NCBI RefSeq assembly: GCF_900111485.1
Contig: NZ_FOIC01000009.1
Span: 1-64,000, forward strand
Length of the DNA: 64,000 nucleotides
Reading direction: 5' to 3'
Source: Natrinema hispanicum
Lineage (GTDB): Archaea; Halobacteriota; Halobacteria; Halobacteriales; Natrialbaceae
The notes under the pieces are model-generated. The model was not told the DNA's origin and did not search any database. It was given only the letters and a program-made list of their open reading frames with translations. Both the position numbers and the translations under genes were made by a program. Positions 23,512-33,329 of this stretch are shown here, piece after piece. Position 1 is the stretch's first letter. Each line of letters begins with the position of its first letter.

Positions 23512-24864
23512 TCAGATCCGAAACCGGCGCGTTCGCTCGGTTCGAACTCTCTCGGGACTGACCGTTTCTCCGTCGACGGTCACTGACTCGCCGTCGGCGA
23601 GTGCACCGAACTTCGGCCCCTCTGGAACGCCGGCCTCGCGCGCCAGTTGTGGATCGAAGGCCGTCTCCTCGGCAACGATTGCGTCGTCGTCGATCCACAC
23701 GGCGTCGTACTTTTCCGCGAGGACGGCAGCCAGATCCTGAATCATCTTCTCTCTGGGTCCACTCGAGTCGCCGGTGGCGATGTCGTCAGCATCGGGAATG
23801 GCCACCGGCGAGCCGACGCGGCTCCCACCGTTTTCGGTGGCAAACGCCACCGTGTTCGCCGCGACGATTTCATAGACGCGGTCGGGATCGATCCCCTGTG
23901 CGACGCTGAGGAGATCGGCCGGAAGCTCGACGACAGTAAACGACTCGGCGAGTCGCTCCCCGAAGCGGATTCCATCGTCGACGGCACCGAGTTCGGTTTC
24001 GACCGCGTCGACGACCGCAAGCGGTCGGTCGTCGACCTCGCGGAGCCACGTCTCGCTGACGAGCCGGCAGTCCAGCTCGTCGAGTGTTTCCTCAAGCACC
24101 GGCCACTCGCCATCGAGCAGCGCGATTTCGGCATCGCTCGCCTCGAACGCGCGCTCGAGTACGTCGCGGTGGGCCGTCGGATGGCCCATCGCCTCGAGCG
24201 CCCAGTCGGCCGCGACGTGGCCGACTGCCCACGAAGTCTCGCGGACGACCCGCCCGAACCGGGGTGCGTAGTGGTTGCCGCCGAAGCCGACGAGCTGTCT
24301 GTCACGATGTGGCGCAACGTTTCGTAGCTCGAGGATGGCGCGGGCGACGGCGTCGGCACCGGCGGGATCGTCCCACTGCTCGTCGCCGCTGCCGAGTTCG
24401 GCAAAGAGCGACGGACATCCTACCTCGGAGGGGCCGTGGTGGGTACATTCCATGCCTACGTCGTACTCGGCGGGTGCGTACTCCTCGAAGGCTGCGAGCA
24501 ACTCGGCCAAGGCGTTCGGCGCGGCGTCGGCCAGCGCGTCGGGCTCGCCGCCGAACTCGGCCGGGCCGAAGTTGCCCGTGAAATGGCCGGTCAGCAGCGG
24601 GCCGGTATCTCCCGAATGTCGCGAGGCGAAGACGAGCAGGTCGGGATCGCAATCGAAGGCGTCGGCAGGACGCTCGAGATCGATATGCAGCGCGTCGAAC
24701 GACCGCAGGACGGCACCCTCGGTCCGGTAGTAGGTGCCGCCGCCGTCGGCTGCCGGCCGGCTGTCGTCGGTTCGTTGGGTCCAGTCGGCGCGCTCGCGGA
24801 GTCGGTCACAGATGTGCTCCGAGGCGCGGTCGGCGTGGCTTTCGACGATCGCGAGCGTGGTCAT
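23512..24864 (-). CDS. dtdA: D-aminoacyl-tRNA deacylase (DtdA/GEK1 type)
   Basis: A 450-residue protein. The family hallmark segments are LLVFASRHSGDTGPLLTGHFTGNFGPAEFGG near residue 80-110 (HSGD and GHFTGN), the GMECTHHGP motif, and VGFGGNHYAPRF in the middle. These residues form the zinc-dependent active site of archaeal and plant-type deacylases. It removes mischarged D-amino acids from tRNA. A long acidic C-terminal part follows the catalytic region. It is divergent from the PAS/HTH_10 regulator gene. Confidence 0.93.
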   Translation of the reverse strand: MTTLAIVESHADRASEHICDRLRERADWTQRTDDSRPAADGGGTYYRTEGAVLRSFDALHIDLERPADAFDCDPDLLVFASRHSGDTGPLLTGHFTGNFGPAEFGGEPDALADAAPNALAELLAAFEEYAPAEYDVGMECTHHGPSEVGCPSLFAELGSGDEQWDDPAGADAVARAILELRNVAPHRDRQLVGFGGNHYAPRFGRVVRETSWAVGHVAADWALEAMGHPTAHRDVLERAFEASDAEIALLDGEWPVLEETLDELDCRLVSETWLREVDDRPLAVVDAVETELGAVDDGIRFGERLAESFTVVELPADLLSVAQGIDPDRVYEIVAANTVAFATENGGSRVGSPVAIPDADDIATGDSSGPREKMIQDLAAVLAEKYDAVWIDDDAIVAEETAFDPQLAREAGVPEGPKFGALADGESVTVDGETVSPERVRTERTRRFRI

Positions 24865-24953
24865 ACCCGTGCTCGTGGGTTGTCGGCGTTAACGTCGCCG
24901 GTTTCCATCTGCTGGTGACGGCGACCCGCAACGTTTCATATGTGTGGGCAACA

Positions 24954-24966
24954 TACATTGAATGTA
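24954..24966. promoter_or_regulatory. 13-bp palindrome before the PAS/GAF regulator
   Basis: TACATT-G-AATGTA is a perfect 6-bp inverted repeat with a one-base centre, ending 14 bp before the ATG at 24980. Such a site over the transcription start is a likely repressor or autoregulatory operator, or part of the core promoter. Confidence 0.4.
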
Positions 24967-24979
24967 GGATAGCTGACCA

Positions 24980-27013
24980 ATGGCCAATGACTCGTCGGAT
25001 CGAACTGTCACGTCCGGGGAGCAGTCGTTCGCGTTCGACCTCGAGATCAGCGAGTTGAGCGCACTCGTCAGCGATTGTGCCATCGCGCTGTTCGATGCCG
25101 ACGGGGTCATCACCGCGTGGAACGCGGGCGCGCGCCACCTTACGGGATACGACGCGGAGACGATCGTTGGCGAACACTACCGGTCTCTCTTTCCGGCAGC
25201 CGCTCGTGAGGACGGCCGTCCGGACCAGTTGCTCGAGCAAACACGAGCCGAGGGGACCGTCGAAGACGACGGCTGGCGACTCGGGGGCGGCGACAGTCGG
25301 CTGTGGGTCTGTGAGGCCGTCGCCACGATCCATGCAGATGGCGACGTCGGCGTTCCGGTCGCGTCCGCAGCCGACTTGGACGGGTATCTCTGGTTCGTTC
25401 GCGACCGAACAGCTGATCACGAGCGAGCACGCGAACTCCGCGAGGAGAAGGCGTTCACAGAGAGCGTGCTCCGCGCACAGCCGGATATCCTCTATGCCTA
25501 CGACACTGACGGGAATCTGATCCAGTGGAACGATCAGTTCGAGCGCGTCACCGGCTACGAACCTGAAACGTCCGCTGCTATCGATCCGGTGACGTTCATC
25601 GCACCCGAAGACCGCGACCACATCGGCGACACGATCGAGCGCATCCTCGAACACGGCGAGCGTCTCACCGCTGAAGGTCGGGTTCTCACGACCGACGACG
25701 ACCGAATCCCCTACGAGTTCAACAGCGCTAGAATCGTCGACGACGGCGATGTCCTCGGCTTTACCGGCGTCGGCCGCGACATCAGCGACCGCAAGGCTCG
25801 TGAACGTGAACTCGAGCGTCTCGAGCGCCTCAACGCAGTGATTCGGACGATCGACGACACGATGGTCACGGCAGACACCCGCGACGAGGTCGAAACTGCG
25901 ATCGTCGAAACGTTCGCCGCCAACGACGCCTACCGGTTCGGCGTCATCGGTCGGGCCCGAGGTGTCGCGACTGGGGAGGGGGACTCGTGGGAGCCGACTG
26001 CTCGAGCCGGAATCGACGCGGCTGCCGCGGACGTGTGCTCGTCGTTCGTCGATCCACCGGTCGATGCCGACGGCGAGTCGGCACTCGAGACGCGAACCGT
26101 CCGGCGGTATCGAGCGCTCCGCGAGAGTTCGATCGAGCAGTGGCGACACCACGCACGCGAGCACGACTACGGCGCGGTCGCCGTCGTCCCGATCGCTGCG
26201 AGCAATCAGCCCCTCGGCGCGCTCGTAATCGGCGCGGCCGAGCCGTCGGCGTTTCCCGATCGGGAACGCGAAGTGCTACATGAGTTTGGCGGCACGATCG
26301 GACACGCGATCAACGTGATGGCAGTCCGTCGGCTGCTCTATCAGGATACCGTCGTCGAACTCGAGTTCGAGTCGACCGATCGGGGCGACGCCTGTATTCG
26401 GCTCTCCGACGAACTCGGCTGCGAGCTGTCGGTCGACCACGTCCTGCCGCTGACCGGTGAGGTGTTCATCTATTATCTGACCGCATCCAACGTCGATCCC
26501 GATCGTGTACGCGAACTCGCTCGCGACGACGAGACGATTACAGACTACCGGCTCATCGACGCCGATAGCGACGAAAGCTACTGGGAGTGTGTCGTGCGCA
26601 ACGCGACGATCGCCGAAACCGTCACCGGGTATGGCGCACGGCTGCGGTCGAAGACCGTCCGCGACGGCGTCGCGAAACTAACGGTTCAGGTCAGTTCCGA
26701 TGTAGCGCTCCAGGAATTCGTCAACACGATCACGTCGGCCTATCCCGACAGCAGGCTCCGCTCGAAACGAACCGTCGAGCGACCGGTCGAGACGCGCGGC
26801 GACTTTCGGCGCACCGTCGAATCGATGCTGACCGACAAACAGCGCATAGCACTCGAGTCGGCGTATCACGGCGGCTACTTCGAGTGGCCATCCCGACACA
26901 GCAACGCAGAAGAGATCGCCGACCAACTCGGGATCGCTCGGCAAACCTTTCACCAGCACCTCAGAGTCGCACAGGCGAAGCTGCTCTCGGCGTATTTCGG
27001 AGACGCCGACTGA
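24980..27013 (+). CDS. PAS-PAS-GAF regulator with HTH_10 (bacterio-opsin activator type)
   Basis: A 677-residue sensor regulator. PAS1 spans about residues 25-130 (DCAIALFDADGVITAWNAGAR). PAS2 spans about 150-265 (PDILYAYDTDGNLIQWN, GVGRDISDRK). A GAF-like domain spans about 280-445, followed by a bacterio-opsin-activator-type domain. The C-terminal HTH_10 is LTDKQRIALESAYHGGYFEWP and TFHQHLRVAQAKL. The ligand is unknown; no heme or LOV cysteine signature is seen. It is divergent from dtdA and has a palindrome before its start. Cytoplasmic: no membrane helices. Confidence 0.9.
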   Translation: MANDSSDRTVTSGEQSFAFDLEISELSALVSDCAIALFDADGVITAWNAGARHLTGYDAETIVGEHYRSLFPAAAREDGRPDQLLEQTRAEGTVEDDGWRLGGGDSRLWVCEAVATIHADGDVGVPVASAADLDGYLWFVRDRTADHERARELREEKAFTESVLRAQPDILYAYDTDGNLIQWNDQFERVTGYEPETSAAIDPVTFIAPEDRDHIGDTIERILEHGERLTAEGRVLTTDDDRIPYEFNSARIVDDGDVLGFTGVGRDISDRKARERELERLERLNAVIRTIDDTMVTADTRDEVETAIVETFAANDAYRFGVIGRARGVATGEGDSWEPTARAGIDAAAADVCSSFVDPPVDADGESALETRTVRRYRALRESSIEQWRHHAREHDYGAVAVVPIAASNQPLGALVIGAAEPSAFPDREREVLHEFGGTIGHAINVMAVRRLLYQDTVVELEFESTDRGDACIRLSDELGCELSVDHVLPLTGEVFIYYLTASNVDPDRVRELARDDETITDYRLIDADSDESYWECVVRNATIAETVTGYGARLRSKTVRDGVAKLTVQVSSDVALQEFVNTITSAYPDSRLRSKRTVERPVETRGDFRRTVESMLTDKQRIALESAYHGGYFEWPSRHSNAEEIADQLGIARQTFHQHLRVAQAKLLSAYFGDAD

Positions 27014-27151
27014 GAGCGCCGGCTGGCCGTCGTTTGCAGACTCGGTGTAAGGAGTCGCAGTTACACCGAGGTCACTGGTGGTATACCGAATTTGTCGATA
27101 CCAGAGCATGCTGGTACACACCTTTCCCCCGCCCGGTGTCTCTATCCGGCA

Positions 27152-28141
27152 ATGAGCCCGCCACCGTCCACCGAGCTGACAACCGCGCTGGACGTGCTCG
27201 CAGAGCCACGACGCCGATATCTCCTTGCGACGCTGCGCGAGCGCGCAGACGCATCCGAAACGGACGCCCCGCCGGCGTCGGAAGGAATGTCGATCGACGC
27301 GCTTGCAACCGCGGTCGCGACGATGGAACACGGCTCCGCGACCGTCACTGACGAGCAGACCGGTCGCGTCCGACTCACGCTGGTCCACGCTCATCTCCCG
27401 CGGCTGGTGGACGCCGGGCTAGTGGTGACACACACTGACGGCGACGCGACAACAGTCGCTCTTACCGACCACCCACTGCTCGAGGCCGAGTGGGTTCAGT
27501 CGATCCTCGCCGACCCGACCGGCGAAGCGTTTCCTGCCGATGAGACGGCGCTGAACCGAACACTCGAGGCGCTTCGCAGCCCGCGTCGTCGAACCGTCTG
27601 TGCTGCCCTCGCGAAGCAGCGCGAGGCCGTCCCCGTTTCTGACCTTGCCGCGACGGTCGTCGCGCGAGAGGCCGACAACGGGGCGAGGAAAGCCAACGTC
27701 ACAGAGTCGGCACGTACTGCTGTCGAGACGTCACTCGTCCACGAGCATCTGCCGGCACTATCGGCAGCGGACCTCGTCGAGTACGACGCGGCGGCACGAA
27801 CGGTCGCGCTTGCGATCGACGCACCCTTGTGGCAAGCCGACTGGGCGACCGACGGACCGCTTGCAGCCGTTGCCGAGTTCGTCCGCCACCGTGCCGAGCA
27901 AGGCGGTGTGGCTACTGCAGCTCACGATTCGGATCGAATAACGGCTGACGCGACGCCATCGGCCGAGCCACCCACAGACGTCACGCCAACGGAGACAGCG
28001 GCCGCATCGACGACGGGATCGTCGGCAACGACCGACGATCGGCTGCTCTGGACGCTAGCACGACCGCCTGCTGGCCGCTCGTCATCGCGATCGGATCAGG
28101 TCACGAATGCCCCGTCGATCACGGAACGAGAAGAGCGATAA
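27152..28141 (+). CDS. tandem DUF7344-type HTH protein
   Basis: A 329-residue protein with two copies of the winged-helix-like DUF7344 domain. The first opens with ALDVLAEPRRRYLLATL and includes VHAHLPRLVDAGLV. The second opens with TLEALRSPRRRTVCAAL and includes VHEHLPALSAADLVEYD. A Thr/Ala-rich disordered tail of about 80 residues follows. These domains are common in haloarchaeal transcription regulators. The ATG 27152 begins right at the domain. Its 3' end overlaps the convergent exchanger gene by 23 bp. Confidence 0.8.
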   Translation: MSPPPSTELTTALDVLAEPRRRYLLATLRERADASETDAPPASEGMSIDALATAVATMEHGSATVTDEQTGRVRLTLVHAHLPRLVDAGLVVTHTDGDATTVALTDHPLLEAEWVQSILADPTGEAFPADETALNRTLEALRSPRRRTVCAALAKQREAVPVSDLAATVVAREADNGARKANVTESARTAVETSLVHEHLPALSAADLVEYDAAARTVALAIDAPLWQADWATDGPLAAVAEFVRHRAEQGGVATAAHDSDRITADATPSAEPPTDVTPTETAAASTTGSSATTDDRLLWTLARPPAGRSSSRSDQVTNAPSITEREER

Positions 28142-29069
28142 AGCCGACGTAGCTGCCGACGAGAATTACGCCGTCGAGTCGCGTAAGCTGTCGCCGATAG
28201 CCCATCAGTCCGACCAGCAGGACAGTGAAGGCGATCATAATCGGCAGCTCAAACCGGAGCGTCGCAGGGTCGATCTCGATCGGCGTGATCAGGGCCACGA
28301 CTCCAAGCACCGCGAGGATGTTGTAAATGTTCGAACCGACGACATTCCCGACAGCGAACGACTCGTGGCCGCGGATCGCGCCGACGACCGAGGCCGCAAG
28401 CTCCGGCAGCGACGTCCCGAGTGCGAGCACCGTCAGCCCGATAACGAGATCCGAGACCCCAAGGGCCGATAGCAGTCCCGTCCCACCGGCGACGAGCCAT
28501 CGCGAGCCGATCACGAGCATGAGCAGCCCGCCAATGACGAGCGCTCCATCCCGGGCCGAAACTCCCGGCGCCGCTGCCGCGTCGGGTTCGTCGACCATCG
28601 GAGCGGACTCCGCGTTCGCGTAATGGAGGATCATCGCCGTAAACCCCGCGAGCACGACCAGCAAGAGGACACCCTCGAGCCGGCCGAGCCGTCCGTTCGC
28701 GCCGAGTGCGACCAGCAAGAGCGCGGCAAGCACCATGACGGGGACGTGGCGACGGATCACCTGATCGCTGATCTGCAACGGCTTGATGAGCGTGGCGACG
28801 CCGAGTACCAGCCCGATGTTCGCGATGTTCGAGCCGACGATCGTCCCGAGGCCGATGTCGCTCGAGACACGTACGGCACCGATTGCCGAGACGAACAGTT
28901 CGGGCGCGGTCGTTGCGAAGGCAATCACCGTCACGCCGACGGTCGCCGCACGAAGCCCGATGCCGAGCGCCAGCCGCCCCGCACCTGCGACCAGCAACTC
29001 GGCACCGCCATACAACGCGACGATCCCACCCACGAGCAAGAGGAGATCGAGGGGGGTTCCGGAGAGCAT
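28119..29069 (-). CDS. CaCA family Ca2+/Na+ (cation/proton) exchanger
   Basis: A 316-residue membrane protein with ten helices in two inverted halves. The paired alpha repeats are visible: TVIAFATTAPELFVS and GTIVGSNIANI in the first half, LTVLALGTSLPELAAS and VGNVVGSNIYNI in the second. The acidic residue in each PEL motif binds the cation. This is the YrbG/CaxA-like group. The first 41 codons of the long ORF are unlike the family, so ATG 29069 is used. The linker between halves is acidic and cytoplasmic. Confidence 0.9.
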   Translation of the reverse strand: MLSGTPLDLLLLVGGIVALYGGAELLVAGAGRLALGIGLRAATVGVTVIAFATTAPELFVSAIGAVRVSSDIGLGTIVGSNIANIGLVLGVATLIKPLQISDQVIRRHVPVMVLAALLLVALGANGRLGRLEGVLLLVVLAGFTAMILHYANAESAPMVDEPDAAAAPGVSARDGALVIGGLLMLVIGSRWLVAGGTGLLSALGVSDLVIGLTVLALGTSLPELAASVVGAIRGHESFAVGNVVGSNIYNILAVLGVVALITPIEIDPATLRFELPIMIAFTVLLVGLMGYRRQLTRLDGVILVGSYVGFIALLVP

Positions 29070-29246
29070 GGCGGCGGCTACTCGTGACGGGGCTAAAAGC
29101 GACGCGAAACCGCCACCGGTCGCGAACACGGCTCGCGTGCACCATTGTGGGTGCGCACATGATAAGTCGCACATGAGCGATACCGGCAACACCGCCGGAA
29201 AGCCAGACCGATTATAGTCCTACCACCCCGACTGTCAGACCGAGAG

Positions 29247-30056
29247 ATGGCTATGGACGTGTACGGCTTACTCGGCAATCCGGTCGGCCACTCGCTGTCG
29301 CCGCCGATGCACGAGGCCGCCTACGACGAACTCGGACTCGAGGCCCGCTACGTGACCTTCGAGCCCGACGAAGACGATATCGAAGACGCGATCGCCGGAG
29401 CCGACGCCCTCGGGATCGCCGGGCTGAACGTGACGATCCCGTTCAAACAGGACGCCCTCGAGATCGTCGCCCCCGAGGACTTGGCAGCTCGAATCGGCGC
29501 AGTCAACACGATCGACTTCTCGGGATCGGGCCCGCCGACGGGCTACAACACCGACGCTGTCGGCGCGTTACGTGCGCTGCGCGACCACGACGTCACGATC
29601 CAGGACGCGCGGGCGGTCGTCGTGGGTGCCGGTGGTGCCGGCCGGGCGATCGCGTTCGGACTCGCCGACGCTGGCGCACGCGTCGCCGTCGCCAATCGAA
29701 CCGAGTCGAAAGCACACGACCTCGCCGACGAGGTACCGCGTGCGAGCGGTCACGGACTCGGGGACCTCGAGCGACTGCTAGCCGACGCCGACGTGCTGGT
29801 CAACGCCACGAGCGTGGGCATGGAATCGGACGCGACGCCGGTTCCCGCCGACGCACTCCACGAGGATCTGGCTGTCCTCGATGCGGTCTACAGCCCGCTC
29901 GAGACGCGACTGCTGCGCGATGCGGCCGACGCCGGCGCGACGACTGTCGACGGCGCATGGATGTTGCTCTATCAGGGCGTCGAGGCGTTCGAGATCTGGA
30001 CCGGTCGGGACGCACCTGTCGACGTCATGAACGATGCACTCCGCTCGCGGCTGTAG
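29247..30056 (+). CDS. aroE: shikimate 5-dehydrogenase
   Basis: A 269-residue enzyme. The substrate-binding start [17 protein letters not shown], the LNVTIPFKQ motif with the catalytic lysine, and the NADP motif [15 protein letters not shown] are all present. It reduces 3-dehydroshikimate, a step toward chorismate, which the pab genes about 1 kb downstream consume. Two in-frame ATGs (29247 and 29253) could start it. Confidence 0.94.
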   Translation: MAMDVYGLLGNPVGHSLSPPMHEAAYDELGLEARYVTFEPDEDDIEDAIAGADALGIAGLNVTIPFKQDALEIVAPEDLAARIGAVNTIDFSGSGPPTGYNTDAVGALRALRDHDVTIQDARAVVVGAGGAGRAIAFGLADAGARVAVANRTESKAHDLADEVPRASGHGLGDLERLLADADVLVNATSVGMESDATPVPADALHEDLAVLDAVYSPLETRLLRDAADAGATTVDGAWMLLYQGVEAFEIWTGRDAPVDVMNDALRSRL

Positions 30057-30096
30057 GCTGACGGCGGGTACGACGGGAACGCTGACAGTATCAGGC

Positions 30097-30105
30097 GAAT
30101 TTAAG
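30097..30105 (+). promoter_or_regulatory. TATA box of the helix-hairpin-helix gene
   Basis: GAATTTAAG is centred about 29 bp before the ATG at 30131, suiting a leaderless transcript. Confidence 0.55.
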
Positions 30106-30130
30106 TGTCGGAACAGACTACGTCGATACA

Positions 30131-30790
30131 ATGGCACTCCTCCAGAAGCTGAAGTCCCTGTTGGGGTTCGACGGGGCGGACTCGGAGCGGGGGCGCTCTC
30201 GAGAGGTCGGCGTAACGGTCGAACGAGAAGGGACGGCGGACGACGGAACCGAGACCGCCGACACGGCTCGAGACCGGACGGAGGGCGTGCGTGCCGAACC
30301 GCCACAGTCGGCTACTGCGGGGACGGCAGACGAAGCACCTGAGCAGACGACCGACGGTGACACGTCCACGGAACCTACTGTCGATTCCGAGACGGCGGCT
30401 GCAGCCGAGTCGGCCGACGACACTGACACTGACCTCGAGGCTGACGCCGAACCAGCGGTGGACGCCGAATCCGAACAGGTCGACTCGGAGTTGGACGACG
30501 AGACGGAACCGGACGTGGAGCCAGAACCGGAACCAGAACCAGAACCGGCTGTCGAACTCGAGTCCGAGCCGGACGTTGAACCGGAACCAGACATCGAGGC
30601 CAAGGAACCCGAACCCGAACCAGTCACCGAAATCAAAGGTATCGGCCCGGCCTATGCCGACCGCCTCGCCGGAGCGGGCGTCGAAACCGTCGCCGAACTC
30701 GCCGTCTCGGACGCCGCCGAACTCGCCGACCAGACCGACATCTCCGAGAAACGCATTCAGGGCTGGATCGACCGCGCCGAAGTCCGGTAA
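30131..30790 (+). CDS. helix-hairpin-helix protein with long acidic linker
   Basis: A 219-residue protein in three parts: a short N-terminal amphipathic segment (MALLQKLKSLLGF), about 130 residues of Glu/Asp/Thr-rich linker with repeated EPEPE runs, and a C-terminal double helix-hairpin-helix (TEIKGIGPAYADRLAGAGVETVAELA, given in parts). The C-terminal unit is like those of DNA-binding or repair proteins. The EPEP linker is low complexity and could vary in length. The role is not known; it is transcribed from its own TATA box. Confidence 0.8.
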   Translation: MALLQKLKSLLGFDGADSERGRSREVGVTVEREGTADDGTETADTARDRTEGVRAEPPQSATAGTADEAPEQTTDGDTSTEPTVDSETAAAAESADDTDTDLEADAEPAVDAESEQVDSELDDETEPDVEPEPEPEPEPAVELESEPDVEPEPDIEAKEPEPEPVTEIKGIGPAYADRLAGAGVETVAELAVSDAAELADQTDISEKRIQGWIDRAEVR

Positions 30791-30931
30791 CGAATCGACC
30801 AGACACCCGTCGAATCCGACCTCACGTCAGAGTTTCACTGGCCACATCACTGCCCGCTTGTTTTTTGCGCTGTCGCCCACAACAGCCCCGAAATCGCAAG
30901 AGGATTACCCACCCACTCCCTCCCGCTCGAC

Positions 30932-32641
30932 ATGAGCGATCCGCGCGTCGTCACGACGCTCGACTCGTTTCGCGCCGCCGCATCCAGCTGCAGTGGGGCG
31001 GCTGCGGATCGGGCCGCATCGTCGGTGCCGAGCGGCTGCCGCGTTCCCGTCGAAGTCCGCGTACCCGTCAGCGATCCATTTCTCGCCTATCGTCGCGCAC
31101 GTGACGGCGACGGTGGTGCGTTCCTCGAGACGACCGGCGGCCAGCCCGGCTGGGGCTATTTCGGCGTCGATCCCGTCGAGCGACTCACGGTCGGCCCCGA
31201 CGCCGTTTTACGAGCACAGAACGATCGATCGCCGACGCTGGCCGCACTCGAGGGGCTGCTCGCGGACGACCAACTCGCCCGCGGAGCGTGTGACGTTCCC
31301 TATCCCTGCGGAGCCATCGGCTGGCTCTCCTACGACGTGGCCCGCGAACTCGAGTCACTGCCCGAGTCTGCCGTCGATGACCGAGGATTGCCTCGGCTCG
31401 AAGTCGGAGTTTACGACCGGCTCGCTACCTGGGAAGCGCCGACTCAGGGCGAGGTGACGCTGCGGATCACGGCTTGTCCGCGAGTCGGCGACGACGTGAC
31501 CGGCCCCGATGACGCCGCCCTTGAGGCAGCCTACGAGCGTGGGCGCGAGCGAGCACTTGAACTGGCTGACGCCGTCCACGATGGCGATTCCGAGATCGGC
31601 GAGCCGCCTGTTTCACGCCCCGAAGCGACCTTCGAGAGCGACTGTGGTCGCGAGGCCTTCGCCGACCGCGTGCGGCAGGTCAAAGAGTACATCCACGACG
31701 GGGACACCTTTCAGGCGAATATCTCCCAGCGGCTGGTCGCACCCGCCGCGGTCCACCCTGTTGCCGCCTACGACGCCCTGCGGAGGGTCAATCCGGCACC
31801 CTACTCCTGTCTGCTCGAGTTCCGGGCAGCCGATCTGGTGAGCGCCAGTCCCGAGCTCCTGCTCGAGTGCGAGGGGCCACGGCCCTCGGAATCCGCGAGC
31901 GGTGCGGGGCGCGACCGAAGTGAGCGACTCGATGAGACGAGCGGGGAGGAACGACCCGCGAGCGGGCAGCGACCGCGAGCGCGCGACGGCGCGTTCGTCC
32001 GAACGGAACCGATCGCGGGGACGCGACCGCGCGGTGAGACGTCAGCCGAAGACGACGCGCTCGAGGCCGACCTGCTAGCCGACGAGAAGGAACGCGCCGA
32101 ACACGCGATGTTGGTCGACTTGGAGCGCAACGACCTCGGGAAGGTCTGTGCGTACGGCTCCGTCGACGTCGCGGAGTACCGCCGGATCGACCGCTACTCG
32201 GAAGTGATGCACCTCGTCTCGAACGTCACAGGGCGATTGCGCCCGGAGGCGACCCTGTCCGACGCCATCGCGGCGGTCTTCCCCGGCGGGACGATCACCG
32301 GCGCGCCGAAACCACGGACGATGGCGATCATCGACGAACTCGAGGCGACCCGTCGCGGTCCCTACACCGGCAGCGTCGGCATCTTCGGCTTCGACGGCCG
32401 CGCCACGCTGAATATCGTCATCCGGACGCTGGTCCGTCACGCAGATGAGTACCATCTGCGGGTCGGCGCAGGAATCGTCCACGACTCAGATCCGACCAGC
32501 GAGTACGACGAGACACTCGCTAAGGCTCGCGCACTCATCACGGCGGTCGACGAGGCACTCGGTGAGCGAGCCGAACTGGGCCTCGAGGCGCAAGGCGGCG
32601 CTCCGTCTGAGCGCTCGGCGGGAGGTGAGCCGCGTGAGTAA
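30932..32641 (+). CDS. pabB: chorismate-utilising synthase, PabB type, with low-complexity insert
   Basis: A 569-residue enzyme of the TrpE/PabB family. [30 protein letters not shown] (residues 360-368) and [14 protein letters not shown] are visible, the last favouring PabB. The genes after it (glutaminase, then class IV aminotransferase) indicate aminodeoxychorismate synthesis for folate or pterin cofactors. The catalytic Lys of E. coli PabB is Ala here (PIAGT), as in TrpE and some PabBs, so TrpE activity cannot be excluded. Residues about 314-354 are a Ser/Arg/Glu-rich insert. It ends 8 bp inside pabA. Confidence 0.85.
   Translation: MSDPRVVTTLDSFRAAASSCSGAAADRAASSVPSGCRVPVEVRVPVSDPFLAYRRARDGDGGAFLETTGGQPGWGYFGVDPVERLTVGPDAVLRAQNDRSPTLAALEGLLADDQLARGACDVPYPCGAIGWLSYDVARELESLPESAVDDRGLPRLEVGVYDRLATWEAPTQGEVTLRITACPRVGDDVTGPDDAALEAAYERGRERALELADAVHDGDSEIGEPPVSRPEATFESDCGREAFADRVRQVKEYIHDGDTFQANISQRLVAPAAVHPVAAYDALRRVNPAPYSCLLEFRAADLVSASPELLLECEGPRPSESASGAGRDRSERLDETSGEERPASGQRPRARDGAFVRTEPIAGTRPRGETSAEDDALEADLLADEKERAEHAMLVDLERNDLGKVCAYGSVDVAEYRRIDRYSEVMHLVSNVTGRLRPEATLSDAIAAVFPGGTITGAPKPRTMAIIDELEATRRGPYTGSVGIFGFDGRATLNIVIRTLVRHADEYHLRVGAGIVHDSDPTSEYDETLAKARALITAVDEALGERAELGLEAQGGAPSERSAGGEPRE
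31871..31993 (+). repeat. low-complexity in-frame insert in pabB
   Basis: About 120 bp between the [10 protein letters not shown] and PIAGT motifs encode Arg/Ser/Glu-rich sequence. The DNA has GCGCGACCGAAGTGAGCGAC and CCGCGAGCGGGCAGCGACC, words that resemble the CGCGAGCGACC...GGGAGCGAGCGG arms of the intergenic structured element. It resembles the lysA insert in composition. Confidence 0.5.
32621..32628 (+). promoter_or_regulatory. Shine-Dalgarno for pabA
   Basis: GGAGGTGA, inside the pabB 3' end, lies 5-6 bp before the pabA GTG at 32634. It supports this start in a gene that has no leaderless promoter. Confidence 0.65.
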
Positions 32642-33329
32642 TCCCGAAGCCGTGGCTGAAACACGAATTCTCGTTGTTGACAACTACGATTCGTTCGCGT
32701 ACAACCTCGTCCAGTACGTCGGTGAGCTCGCAGATGAGGTCGTCGTCCGGCGCAACGACGAGATCGACCTTGCGGGCGTACACGATCTCGAGCCAACGGG
32801 AATCGTCGTCTCGCCGGGGCCGGGGACCCCACAGGAGGCCGGGATCTCGATCCCGCTGTTCGCCGAGACCGACTACCCCATTCTCGGGGTCTGTCTCGGC
32901 CATCAAGCGCTGTGTGCAGCCGAAGGCGCGCCAGTTGTGCATGCGCCCGACGTCGTCCACGGCAAGCCGTCGACGATCAGCCACGACGGGACCGGGATCT
33001 TCGCGGGACTTCCGTCGACGTTCCAGGTCGGGCGCTATCACTCGCTTGCGGTCGACCGCGCCGATCTGCCGGCCTCGCTCGAGGAAACTGCCCAGACGGC
33101 AGACGAGCGTGGCGTCCTGATGGCGGTGCGCCACCGCGAGAAACCCCACATCGGCGTGCAGTTTCACCCCGAAAGCATCCTCACGCGAGGACAGCCGGAT
33201 ACGGCGACCGAGGCAGGTGACGACGGCACTGGCGAGGAAATCTCGCTCGCGCTCGGTAAACGACTGATCGAAAACTTCTGTCGGTTCGCCGCAACGGCCG
33301 ACCGGAACACGGAGGCTCACGATGGGTGA
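32634..33329 (+). CDS. pabA: glutamine amidotransferase component (PabA/TrpG)
   Basis: A 231-residue class I glutaminase. The catalytic cysteine lies in [11 protein letters not shown] and the His-Glu of the triad in [10 protein letters not shown]. It begins [21 protein letters not shown], the family opening. It supplies ammonia to the PabB subunit. I start it at GTG 32634, with GGAGGTGA just upstream; the stop of pabB and the start of pabC both overlap it by 8 bp. The order pabB-pabA-pabC points to p-aminobenzoate. Confidence 0.9.
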   Translation: MSNPEAVAETRILVVDNYDSFAYNLVQYVGELADEVVVRRNDEIDLAGVHDLEPTGIVVSPGPGTPQEAGISIPLFAETDYPILGVCLGHQALCAAEGAPVVHAPDVVHGKPSTISHDGTGIFAGLPSTFQVGRYHSLAVDRADLPASLEETAQTADERGVLMAVRHREKPHIGVQFHPESILTRGQPDTATEAGDDGTGEEISLALGKRLIENFCRFAATADRNTEAHDG

